This document shows positions 40,239-48,400 of a DNA stretch of 63,100 bases, in pieces. How positions within the stretch are numbered: the first letter of the stretch is position 1; every line of letters starts with the position of its first letter. Both the position numbers and the translations under genes were made by a program. This DNA comes from an uncultured Bacteroidales bacterium (GTDB taxonomy: Bacteria; Bacteroidota; Bacteroidia; Bacteroidales; UBA932), in assembly GCA_944325435.1 (NCBI GenBank), contig CALVAC010000020.1, positions 1 to 63,100 of the forward strand, given 5' to 3'. The notes under the pieces are model-generated. The model was not told the origin of the DNA. It searched no databases and saw only the letters and a list, made by a program, of their open reading frames with translations.

Positions 40239-43235
40239 TTAAAAGTCAATCTGGAATCCGAGTATGAACTGGAATACATTCGGGTAATAGTTGTAACTTC
40301 CTCCGAATGTACCCGGAGTGAGGCCATTGACCTCGTATGTGGACGGATCCACGCCGGAGAACCGAGTGAATGTATAGAGATTGCGGGCAGTGCCGTAAAT
40401 CCTGACCTTCTCGAGGAACTTCCGGTTGAGTTTCAGGGTATACCCGAGCGACACATAGTCGATGGTCAGATAGTCGCCTGGTTCGATAAAGTAGTCCGTA
40501 ATGACATTGGACCCCTTGGTGATATGTGCATTCTTCGAATATGCTGTCGTCAGGACATTCGTAGTCATGTTCTGCAGACCGAAATAGAAGTCGTGCACAT
40601 TGAACAGATCGAATCCTGCTGCACCGCGCAATGAGACGGAAAGGTCGAAGTTCCTGTACCTGAAGTTGTGTGTCATAGATCCGGTGAATTTCGGCAGACC
40701 GTTTCCTGTGATACTTTTGTCTTCCTCTGTGGCCTGTGCTACAGGGATTATGTTTCCTTTTTTGTCATATACCAGCCAGTCCCCGCTCTTGTCCACACCT
40801 GCATATCGCCATGTGTAATAGTTGCCGATTCTCTGGCCTTCCTCTATCCGTTGGAGATAGCCCGGGTTGTTCGGATTGGACATAGAGCATGTAGAGTACC
40901 ATGACTGCCCTTTGTAGACATCGTTGGAGAAGCTGACGAACTTGTTGCCGTTGGTCGCTCCTACAATCGAGAAGTTCCAGTTGAAGTCTTCGCCCCTGAC
41001 CGCATCCACATTGATGTCGAATTCGAAACCTGTGTTCTTCAGGGTTCCGACATTGGTGTATATGGTATTGAAAAGGTTCGGGGGAACAGGCACATCATAG
41101 TCTCCGAGCAGGTCGCTTTGTCTGCGGATGAAATAGTTCAGTGAACCGCTGAGCCTGTAGTTGAATAGGGAGAAGTCGATGCCTATGTTCTGGTTGTGTC
41201 CTTTCTCCCATCTGAGTTCGGTATTGGTGTTCTTGGACGGACCCCAGACATGGAAGAGATTCCCGTTGTACTGATAGTATCCGAATGCCCTGTAGGTGGA
41301 CAGAGACAGGTAGTTGCCGAAATCCTGGTTGCCTGTGACACCATAATCGTATCTTACCTTCAGGTCATCTATCCATGAGACATTGCTCATGAACGGCTCG
41401 TCTGATATGCGCCATCCGACAGAGACAGCAGGGAAGTTACCCCATTTGTGATTTGCCCCGAAACGCGAGGATCCTTCATGACGGAGCGAAAATGTTATCA
41501 TATAGCGCTCTTTCCAGTCATAGCTGATCCTTCCGAAGAAACTTATGAGCTTGTGGTCGTTTTTGTAGGAACCCATCATCACCTGTCCGTCTTCTGCCGC
41601 TTTCATTCCCGAGCCGAGATTGTTGTATCCAAGCCCATCGGATGAGAAGTCCCAGTTTTCCGCCGACATTCCTGCACTTACACCATAGTTGTAGCTGTAT
41701 CCGGCCATAGCCTGAATTTTATGGTTGCGTATTTTAGCAGAGAAGTTCGTCACCCATTCTAGATTACTTTCCACAGTGTTGTCGTATGATCTGGTGGCCT
41801 TGCCGTCCACTTCCTGATTGACATTCGCACTGTATGTGGAAGGTGAGAATGTTCCGTTGAACTTGTCCACATGGTACTGGGATACTGTGAGCCTTGATAC
41901 AAGTGACAGGTCCTTGTTCTTCGGCGTGAACAGGGGCAGGAGATTTATCGAAGCACTTGCATTCCATTCTAAAAGTTTTATTTTCTGGGAGTTTTCTTCT
42001 TCAAGCATTGTCTCCACAAGGTTACTTTCCGTGCCTCCGGACGGGAAATGATGGAATCCGTTTTCTGTGGATTCGTCATAGACAGGGGCGGTAGGATTGT
42101 TTACAAGGACATTGTTGAGTGACACTGCATTGTTTCTGTCTATTACACGAGGGACGATGTTTGCGGTGAAAGTGAAAAGCCCTCCCTTGGTGGTATGGCT
42201 GACTGTGGCTCGTGCCCCGTATTCGAGTCTGTCGGAACGGAGGTCGATGCCGTTCGCATCCCTGAAGTCGGCTGTGATACGGTAGTTGGTACTGGCGTTG
42301 CCTCCGGACATTGTGAGAGTGTACATGTGAGAGAAGCCGAGGCGTGTCGCCGCATCGAACCAGTCGGTACTTGCCCCGAGATCGAGCAGAGGATTGGTGA
42401 CAGTCCTGTATGCCCTGTACTGGGCAGCTGACATGATGTCCAGTTCTCGCTTGGCCACATTGAATGTGAACGAAGAGCTGAAAGAGGTGTGGATGCTCCC
42501 ATCTCTGGTGCCTTTCTTGAGGTTGACGAGGATGACACCATTACTCCCTCTGGTACCGTATATTGCCGAGGCAGCCCCATCTTTGAGGACATCTATGGAT
42601 TCTATGTCGGCTGGATTGATGTTGGTGATATCTCCTCCAGGGATACCGTCCACTACGATAAGCGGTCCGAGACCGGCGCTTCTGGATGAGATGCCGCGCA
42701 CCTGTATGCTCCCCTGGTTGTTAGGGTTTGCCAAGGCTGTGTTTGTGACAGTCACTCCAGAAACTTTTCCCTGAAGGAGCATCCTCGTGTCAAAACTGCT
42801 GATATTGTTGAGGTCTTCCGCGTTTACATGAGATATTGCGGAAGTCATCTCCTTGCGTTTCATGGTTCCGTAACCTACGACCACGACTTCATCGAGGGCA
42901 GTCGTTTCCTCCTTCATGATTATCCTGAGGCTTTCAGCCCCGTTTCCGGCAAAGAGTTCCTGTGTCTCGAATCCTATGCAGGAGACGGAAATGCTGCTGC
43001 CTTTGGGAACTCCCAGTTCGAAGTGCCCATCGATGTCGCTGATGGCTCCTACTGCCGATTCTTTTTCGACAGTTATGCTTGCTCCTATTACAGGCTCGCC
43101 GTCACTGTCGACCACAATCCCTTTGATATCCACCATGTGCCTCCCTTGGGCTGATACTGTCGTATCGAATACTGCAGCCGACAGGGTAAAGATGATGGAA
43201 AACATCAGGAAACATTTTCTGATTTTCCCGTTCAT
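40239..43235 (-). CDS. SusC/RagA-type TonB-dependent receptor (PUL 2)
   Basis: A 998-residue outer-membrane transporter without an STN domain, so it is not expected to signal through a FecR protein. After the signal peptide it has the carboxypeptidase-regulatory-like domain (IKGIVVDSDGEPVIGASITVEK), the SusC signature ALDEVVVVGYGTMKRKEMT, plug motifs IQVRGISSRSAGLGPLIVVDG and DVLKDGAASAIYGTRGSNGVILV, and a barrel ending QFILGFQIDF. It lies 41 bases after the GDPD gene and 11 bases before susD. The imported glycan is unknown. Confidence 0.96.
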   Translation of the reverse strand: MNGKIRKCFLMFSIIFTLSAAVFDTTVSAQGRHMVDIKGIVVDSDGEPVIGASITVEKESAVGAISDIDGHFELGVPKGSSISVSCIGFETQELFAGNGAESLRIIMKEETTALDEVVVVGYGTMKRKEMTSAISHVNAEDLNNISSFDTRMLLQGKVSGVTVTNTALANPNNQGSIQVRGISSRSAGLGPLIVVDGIPGGDITNINPADIESIDVLKDGAASAIYGTRGSNGVILVNLKKGTRDGSIHTSFSSSFTFNVAKRELDIMSAAQYRAYRTVTNPLLDLGASTDWFDAATRLGFSHMYTLTMSGGNASTNYRITADFRDANGIDLRSDRLEYGARATVSHTTKGGLFTFTANIVPRVIDRNNAVSLNNVLVNNPTAPVYDESTENGFHHFPSGGTESNLVETMLEEENSQKIKLLEWNASASINLLPLFTPKNKDLSLVSRLTVSQYHVDKFNGTFSPSTYSANVNQEVDGKATRSYDNTVESNLEWVTNFSAKIRNHKIQAMAGYSYNYGVSAGMSAENWDFSSDGLGYNNLGSGMKAAEDGQVMMGSYKNDHKLISFFGRISYDWKERYMITFSLRHEGSSRFGANHKWGNFPAVSVGWRISDEPFMSNVSWIDDLKVRYDYGVTGNQDFGNYLSLSTYRAFGYYQYNGNLFHVWGPSKNTNTELRWEKGHNQNIGIDFSLFNYRLSGSLNYFIRRQSDLLGDYDVPVPPNLFNTIYTNVGTLKNTGFEFDINVDAVRGEDFNWNFSIVGATNGNKFVSFSNDVYKGQSWYSTCSMSNPNNPGYLQRIEEGQRIGNYYTWRYAGVDKSGDWLVYDKKGNIIPVAQATEEDKSITGNGLPKFTGSMTHNFRYRNFDLSVSLRGAAGFDLFNVHDFYFGLQNMTTNVLTTAYSKNAHITKGSNVITDYFIEPGDYLTIDYVSLGYTLKLNRKFLEKVRIYGTARNLYTFTRFSGVDPSTYEVNGLTPGTFGGSYNYYPNVFQFILGFQIDF

Positions 43236-43276
43236 GTCATTATTGGTTTTTAGTTGTTACAGTGTCATTCAAAAGG

Positions 43277-44398
43277 TTATCTCAGATCTCTTTTCTCCAA
43301 TGCCGTTATGAGCTGTGCCGGGCAGTCTGTCATGATCATATGTACATTAGGAAACTGTCCGAGGAGTTCGTCCAGCTGGCTGTCATCCACATGGTCGAAA
43401 GGTATATTTGTGGAGCCGAGCATTATGACAGAGACTAACATGCCATCTTTCGGGGCATCTCCAAGAGCTGTGCTGCCTCCGTCCGGCGCGTATGAGTACT
43501 GCACGAAATAGTCACCGTCCAGACCTTTGAGGGGAGCATATTGAGTAGCCCACGGGTAGGCATGTGCATCTGAGTCGAGTGAAAGGACTTCCTCTACCTT
43601 TGAAGTATTGTTGCAGTAGAACCAGCACTGTTCCATCATATCAAGTTCTTCCACTATTTCCATGACTTCCTGGGTGGAGGCTGTCCTTGGAGAATAGTCA
43701 AGGTCGAAATATATCTTTCCTCGTCCAGCTTTCAGGAATTCTTCGAGCGTAGGCATTTTTTCGTCAGTGACACGCCCGTTCCTGTCCTTGAGGTTATACT
43801 GCTGTATTTCGGCCAGTGTCATCTTGGTAATGTCACCCGTACCATTGGTGGTCCTGTCTATTGTCTGGTCGTGGCATACGACAATATACCCGTCCTTTGT
43901 CCTATGAGTGTCTAATTCGATTGCTTCAGCTCCGGATGCGATGGCGGCATTTACAGCTGAAACCGAATTTTCCGGGATGGAGTAATCCGTGGTGTGTGCC
44001 CTGTGTGTCATCACCCAGACTGTCCTGTTGTCCGGGTTTCTGAACTGCTTCTGTGCCTCGCTCAGTGCAAGCAGACTGTATACTCGGATGCGCTTTTTGA
44101 TGCTGATGTTTCCTGCATTCACAGCGAGTTCATAGTCCCTGCTTTCGGAATACTGATGCAGGACAGGGGCAGGAGTCATTCCCGTCATGACTGTCCCGTC
44201 TCCGAAATCTACAGAAAATTCGGTCCCGTCCTCTACTCCGTTGAGGTATACATCGACTGTTTCCATGAGCATGGCCCTTGTAGGGGCGTTCAATGACGGA
44301 GATGCAGGAATCTCGTCTTCTCCGGAACAGGAAATCGCACCGAGCAGAATGATGCCGGCTGCCGCAAGAAACGATTTTGCCAATAATCTGTTTTTCAT
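43277..44398 (-). CDS. Glycerophosphodiester phosphodiesterase-family lipoprotein with PKD-like domain (PUL 2)
   Basis: A 373-residue lipoprotein (ISC, Cys24). Residues about 45-105 form a PKD-like beta domain (FSVDFGDGTVMTG). The GDPD barrel follows, with the catalytic motif variants THRAHTTDYSIPENSVSAVNAAI, EAIELDTHRTKDGYIVVCHDQTIDRTTNGTG and KIYFDLDYSP; both His residues and the Glu/Asp metal ligands are kept, though the usual HRG is HRA. Such enzymes cleave glycerol-phosphate diesters. It is the first gene of the PUL 2 operon, directly behind the candidate promoter, suggesting a phosphodiester-containing substrate. Confidence 0.9.
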   Translation of the reverse strand: MKNRLLAKSFLAAAGIILLGAISCSGEDEIPASPSLNAPTRAMLMETVDVYLNGVEDGTEFSVDFGDGTVMTGMTPAPVLHQYSESRDYELAVNAGNISIKKRIRVYSLLALSEAQKQFRNPDNRTVWVMTHRAHTTDYSIPENSVSAVNAAIASGAEAIELDTHRTKDGYIVVCHDQTIDRTTNGTGDITKMTLAEIQQYNLKDRNGRVTDEKMPTLEEFLKAGRGKIYFDLDYSPRTASTQEVMEIVEELDMMEQCWFYCNNTSKVEEVLSLDSDAHAYPWATQYAPLKGLDGDYFVQYSYAPDGGSTALGDAPKDGMLVSVIMLGSTNIPFDHVDDSQLDELLGQFPNVHMIMTDCPAQLITALEKRDLR

Positions 44399-44426
44399 CT
44401 TATCTCTGTTTTGAAATGTTGTTCTA

Positions 44427-44475
44427 CAAAGTTAAGATGATTGGTCGCTCAAACGGGCAGCTTTTGCCCCTGCCC
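44427..44475 (-). promoter_or_regulatory. Candidate promoter and operator of the PUL 2 operon
   Basis: TAACTTTG (44427-44434, minus strand) matches the -7 consensus, with transcription starting about 20 bases before the GDPD gene. Upstream, GGGCAG and CTGCCC (44455-44460 and 44470-44475) form an inverted repeat across the -33 region, a possible regulator site or small hairpin. A TTTG is present at a 15-bp rather than 19-bp spacing. Confidence 0.5.
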
Positions 44476-44571
44476 ATTCATAAAGTAAAACTATAAAAAG
44501 ATAATTCCTTGATAATTAATGAATAGTGTTCGGTAAATGCTATATCGAAGTAAACCGGAAGTAAAGACAAT

Positions 44572-46143
44572 TCAGGATATGCGCATGAGATGTTCTTCAA
44601 ATTTACGGTCACTGATGACTGTTTTTCTGTTTATTGCGGACCTGTAGTTGTAGACTGTCCTGATGGAGTAATGCAGGAGTTCTGCAATCTGTGCGCTTTC
44701 CTTGATTCCTAACCGTATCATGGCAAAGATGCGCAGTTCCGTGTTTAGCAGTTCTCCTTTCTTAAGCCTTATCTTTCTGTCGGGCAGCAGAAGTTCGTTG
44801 AACCTGTCCACAAAGTCAGGGAAAATGTCGAGGAAAGCCATGTCGAAATTACGGTAGAGGTCGTGTATCTCTTCGTTTATGATGTCTCCCGATGGCTGGG
44901 TAAGCCTGAGGACTTCATCGGCATCTCCCCGTTTGATTTGCTTGTGGATTTTGTTCCGGAACTTCTGCATGCTGTTCAGATAGGAAGAATATAGCTTGAA
45001 GAACTGGGAAATGTATGAATCCTTGATTCTGCTGGTTTCTTCAAGGTTGCGGTTGATTCCATTGAGCTTTCTGTTGATGGATATGATATAGGCGGCGAGT
45101 CCAGCAAGAATGAGGACGAGGATTCCCAATGCGCATGATATTACCGATATGGTTCTTCTCTGGGAGTCGAGTTTCTGCTGCCATATCTTGTTTATTTCAA
45201 AGACAGCCTTGTTGTAGGTCCAGTGCCGGAATCTTTCATTGAAAAATGTCGTCACCCAGTATGAATAGTTCACATATTTCCATGCCCTGTCGAGATCCTT
45301 GCCGAATATCTTGTTTGCCAGGACATAGAGAGAAGACTGGTTCATGACGGCACTGTTTATGTCAGCGATTGCTGATCTGACAAGAAATTCCAGCGATTCA
45401 TCTTTTCTGCCCATTTCCTGATAGATACAGTATCTGTCGTATGCGGCGTATGCGTATTCCGGGGACAGGTATTTCGCCATTCCGATTCTGATGCCGTTTA
45501 TTTCAAGGGCCTGTTCAGGATGTCCGGCATCCCGCAATTCTGTTTCCTTGAGCCTCAGTATCCTGTCGGATGCGGATGTACTGTGGTTGAGGATAGAATC
45601 CCGGTATTGCTCGGCCCGGCCGGTCCATATCCGGGAGATGGCGTTGTGCGGTATGGCGTATCCCGCTTCCCTGTAGACATTATAGTAAGCCATCCAGTAG
45701 TCTTCCAGCATGTCCGGTTCCCGTATTTCATGTCTGTCTATGAAAGAGAGGACATATTCGGCTTCCATGTAGAGCCCAGTGAGTGTATACTGTTCCGCAA
45801 GGGCTAGTGTATAATGTATTTCGGACTGCCTGTCACCTGAATCGCGGGCTATGGATATGGCTCTGTTGAGATAGCTGGCTGCCGAGTCGGACTGGAATTT
45901 TCTGTATTCCCCGGCTATCTTGCCGTATAGTTTAATCCTGTTGATGCCGGGAGTGTCGAGCCGGAGTTTGAGAGAATCTATCCTTTTCTGCTTGATGCTG
46001 ATATACTGGTCCTTGTTGTCCACCATATTGTCCAGTTCCCGGATAAGGTCTTCAGGTATCGATTCTTTTCCTTCTGAAGGCAGTGCCAGGGTTATGGCGG
46101 ACAGGCAGATGGTCAGGACTGCAAGGTGTTGTCTGTTGTGCAT
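44572..46143 (-). CDS. TPR/TM/HTH transcriptional regulator, DUF6377-like (PUL 2 regulator)
   Basis: A 523-residue membrane regulator. A signal sequence (about 1-25) precedes TPR-like helices (about 60-300), a membrane segment near 327-348 (VISCALGILVLILAGLAAYII), a cytoplasmic coiled-coil and a C-terminal LuxR-like HTH (LNTELRIFAMIRLGIKESAQIAELLHYSIRTVYNYRSAINRK). I start at ATG 46143 (MHNRQHLAVL); the frame extends upstream to 46176, but the -7 element at 46165-46172 excludes the longer form. It lies 173 bases before the GDPD gene on the same strand and is the obvious local regulator. No kinase or receiver domain is present. Confidence 0.85.
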   Translation of the reverse strand: MHNRQHLAVLTICLSAITLALPSEGKESIPEDLIRELDNMVDNKDQYISIKQKRIDSLKLRLDTPGINRIKLYGKIAGEYRKFQSDSAASYLNRAISIARDSGDRQSEIHYTLALAEQYTLTGLYMEAEYVLSFIDRHEIREPDMLEDYWMAYYNVYREAGYAIPHNAISRIWTGRAEQYRDSILNHSTSASDRILRLKETELRDAGHPEQALEINGIRIGMAKYLSPEYAYAAYDRYCIYQEMGRKDESLEFLVRSAIADINSAVMNQSSLYVLANKIFGKDLDRAWKYVNYSYWVTTFFNERFRHWTYNKAVFEINKIWQQKLDSQRRTISVISCALGILVLILAGLAAYIISINRKLNGINRNLEETSRIKDSYISQFFKLYSSYLNSMQKFRNKIHKQIKRGDADEVLRLTQPSGDIINEEIHDLYRNFDMAFLDIFPDFVDRFNELLLPDRKIRLKKGELLNTELRIFAMIRLGIKESAQIAELLHYSIRTVYNYRSAINRKTVISDRKFEEHLMRIS

Positions 46144-46164
46144 AATATTGGTTTTCCGTATCCG

Positions 46165-46172
46165 CAAATATA
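46165..46172 (-). promoter_or_regulatory. -7 promoter element of the PUL 2 regulator gene
   Basis: TATATTTG matches TAnnTTTG on the minus strand, 21 bases before the chosen ATG at 46143. It overlaps the 3' side of the short gap after the antiporter gene. Confidence 0.55.
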
Positions 46173-46185
46173 ACAAAAAATCGGT

Positions 46186-47568
46186 TCAGGAATATTTCCG
46201 GGGATAGCGGAGAAAGATGGCAAGCAGGGAGATTATGCCCAGGGCGACAGGATAGTAGAGGTGCGGGATGATGTCCATTGTGGAGATGGATGCCAGTCCG
46301 GATGCCATCAGCAGCTGTGCACCGTATGGCAGGAGTCCCTGTACTACGCAGGAGAATGTGTCCAGTATGCTTGCAACCTTGCGTGGGTCTAGCCCGTACC
46401 TGGAGGAGATGTCTTTTGCCATACTTCCGGTGGTTATGATTGCAATGGTGTTGTTCGCGGTGCAGAGGTTGGCGAGGCTCACTAATGCGGCAATGCTGAG
46501 TTCTGCTCCTCGTCTGCCTTTAATATGTCTGGTCATAAGGCTGATAATGAAATCGATGCCTCCGTTGTGCCTTATGAGTTCCAGCATTCCTCCGGCAAGC
46601 ATTGTCACGATTATCAGTTCTCCCATACTGCCGATGCCATCCCCTATGGCCCCGAGCCAGCCTGTCCATGTCAGGGAACCGTCAATGAATCCGATGACAG
46701 CGTTGACCCCTATCCCGATTGCGAGGGTCAGCACCACATTGATGCCGGAGACCGCGAGGATGATTATCAGTATATAGGGTATGAGCCTGTACCATTGGAT
46801 GGGCTGTACCGCTGCAGCGGTTTCCACTCCCTGTCCCAGAAAGACATAGATGGCCGTCACGATTATCGCTGCCGGTGCCGCCAGCAGGATGTTGACCTTG
46901 AACTTGTCCTGCATCGAGCATCCCTGGGTTCTTGTGGAGGCGATGGTAGTGTCGGAAATGAACGAGAGATTGTCCCCGAAAAATGCCCCTCCCGTCACTA
47001 TCGCAGCCATGAATCCGGGCGAAGCCCCCGTCTCTGCAGCCAGCCCCGCAGTTATGGGGACAAGGGCGACTATGGTACCTACGCTGGTGCCGATAGACAT
47101 AGAGATGAAGCAGGATGCGAGGAACAGTCCGGCATAGAGCAGGTTGCCCGGCAGCACTTTCAGTGTGAGGTCTACGGTGGCTTCAATCGCCCCGATTTCT
47201 TTGGCTGTGCCGGCGAATGCTCCTGCGAGCACGAATATCCATATCATCAGCAGTACGTTCCTGTCCCCTGCGCCTTTCGAGAAGACAGAGATTCTCTCTT
47301 CGATGCTGTGTCTGCTTTTTGTGATTGCGATGGCGTAGCATGACGCTATCAGAAATGCGGATGCAATAGGAATGCTGTAGAAATCCTTTGCCAGTATGGA
47401 CGATACAAGGTACACCACGAGAAAAACCGCCAGCGGGCTTAATGCCAGCCAACCGTTCATTCCCCTGTGAGTGTTGTCTGTCCTGTCTTTCCCTGTCTCC
47501 ATTGTCCCGATTCTGTTTTCCTGTTCTTCCCTGTCGCCGTTGTCCTGTCCCATGTGTTTTCCTGCCAT
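46186..47568 (-). CDS. nhaC: NhaC-family Na+/H+ antiporter
   Basis: A 460-residue inner-membrane protein with about 11-12 hydrophobic segments. It carries the NhaC hallmarks: SIGTSVGTIVALVPITAGLA, VTGGAFFGDNLSFISDTTIAS and LVSLANLCTANNTIAIITTGSMA. The first 35 residues are hydrophilic and of low complexity. Members exchange sodium and protons, some malate and lactate; the substrate cannot be told from sequence. A TACCTTTG -7 element (47621-47628) lies 52 bases upstream of the start, and queH diverges from the same gap. Confidence 0.9.
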   Translation of the reverse strand: MAGKHMGQDNGDREEQENRIGTMETGKDRTDNTHRGMNGWLALSPLAVFLVVYLVSSILAKDFYSIPIASAFLIASCYAIAITKSRHSIEERISVFSKGAGDRNVLLMIWIFVLAGAFAGTAKEIGAIEATVDLTLKVLPGNLLYAGLFLASCFISMSIGTSVGTIVALVPITAGLAAETGASPGFMAAIVTGGAFFGDNLSFISDTTIASTRTQGCSMQDKFKVNILLAAPAAIIVTAIYVFLGQGVETAAAVQPIQWYRLIPYILIIILAVSGINVVLTLAIGIGVNAVIGFIDGSLTWTGWLGAIGDGIGSMGELIIVTMLAGGMLELIRHNGGIDFIISLMTRHIKGRRGAELSIAALVSLANLCTANNTIAIITTGSMAKDISSRYGLDPRKVASILDTFSCVVQGLLPYGAQLLMASGLASISTMDIIPHLYYPVALGIISLLAIFLRYPRKYS

Positions 47569-47620
47569 TATCGCGGAGATGTATTGCCTGCTTGCGGATA
47601 TCAGGTTGGCAGCTGTCGTG

Positions 47621-47628
47621 CAAAGGTA
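47621..47628 (-). promoter_or_regulatory. -7 promoter element of the antiporter gene
   Basis: TACCTTTG on the minus strand matches TAnnTTTG; the leader would be about 45 nt. No matching -33 TTTG was found. Confidence 0.5.
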
Positions 47629-47678
47629 GCCATAAAAAGTTTCCGCATTGGGAAAAATTCAGTATTTTTACTTGTTTT

Positions 47679-48275
47679 ATGACGATGGGAAAGAAAAATT
47701 CAGGTCCATATATGGTGTCGCCACCAGAAGGGGCAGACAGGGTGCTTCTTCATACGTGCTGCGCGCCGTGCAGTTCCGCTATCATAGAATGCATGGTGCG
47801 GAGCGGCATCACACCGACAATCTATTACTGCAATCCGAATATCTACCCGGAGGAGGAATATCTTGTCCGCAAGAACGAATGTTCAAGATATGCAGAGTCC
47901 CTCGGCCTGGACATGGTGGATGCCGACTATGACCATAATGAATGGCTGAAGGCTGTGCACGGACTTGAGCAAGAGCCTGAAAGGGGAGGCCGTTGCCTGC
48001 AATGCTTCAGACTCAGACTGGACAGGGCGGCTGAATATGCGGAGGAACATGGTTTCAGGGTTCTGACAACCACTCTTGCATCATCCAGATGGAAGAGCCT
48101 AGACCAGATAAATGAAGCCGGACGCTGGGCTGTGTCCAGACATCCGGCTGTGCTTTGGTGGGACCAGAACTGGCGCAAGGGTGGACTCCAGGAACGCCGC
48201 GGCCAGATAATACGGGAATACGGTTTCTACAATCAGCAGTATTGCGGATGCGAATTCAGCATCCGCCGTGACTGA
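47679..48275 (+). CDS. queH: Epoxyqueuosine reductase QueH
   Basis: This enzyme reduces epoxyqueuosine to queuosine in tRNA, the last step of queuosine synthesis, in organisms that use QueH instead of QueG. The 198-residue protein has the diagnostic cysteines: LLHTCCAPCS near the N-terminus, RCLQCFRLRL in the middle and YCGCEFS near the C-terminus, proposed to bind an iron-sulfur cluster and a second iron. ATG 47679 is chosen as the start; ATG 47685 is nearly equivalent. The reading frame is open upstream to 47388 but that part covers the divergent antiporter gene. A standalone gene. Confidence 0.94.
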   Translation: MTMGKKNSGPYMVSPPEGADRVLLHTCCAPCSSAIIECMVRSGITPTIYYCNPNIYPEEEYLVRKNECSRYAESLGLDMVDADYDHNEWLKAVHGLEQEPERGGRCLQCFRLRLDRAAEYAEEHGFRVLTTTLASSRWKSLDQINEAGRWAVSRHPAVLWWDQNWRKGGLQERRGQIIREYGFYNQQYCGCEFSIRRD

Positions 48276-48340
48276 CACCCATCATGACAAAATGTATAAT
48301 TACATTAGAACCGGACTCCATCAGGAGTGCGAATAATGCG

Positions 48341-48378
48341 AATAAAAAGAGGGCGAGTCTGACTTTTGACCCGCCCTC
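48341..48378 (-). terminator. Terminator of the galactan utilisation operon (PUL 3)
   Basis: On the minus strand GAGGGCG and CGCCCTC form a 7-bp stem, followed by TTTTTATT. It is 22 bases after the GH2 stop codon. A smaller hairpin, ACTCC-ATCA-GGAGT (48317-48330), lies nearby on the queH side. Confidence 0.85.
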
Positions 48379-48400
48379 GAATATGATGACAGGTTAAGTT

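Noticed and set aside
47388..47678. N-terminal extension of QueH
   Set aside because: It covers the divergent antiporter gene and is Cys/Ser/Leu-rich shadow sequence; QueH homology starts after 47679.
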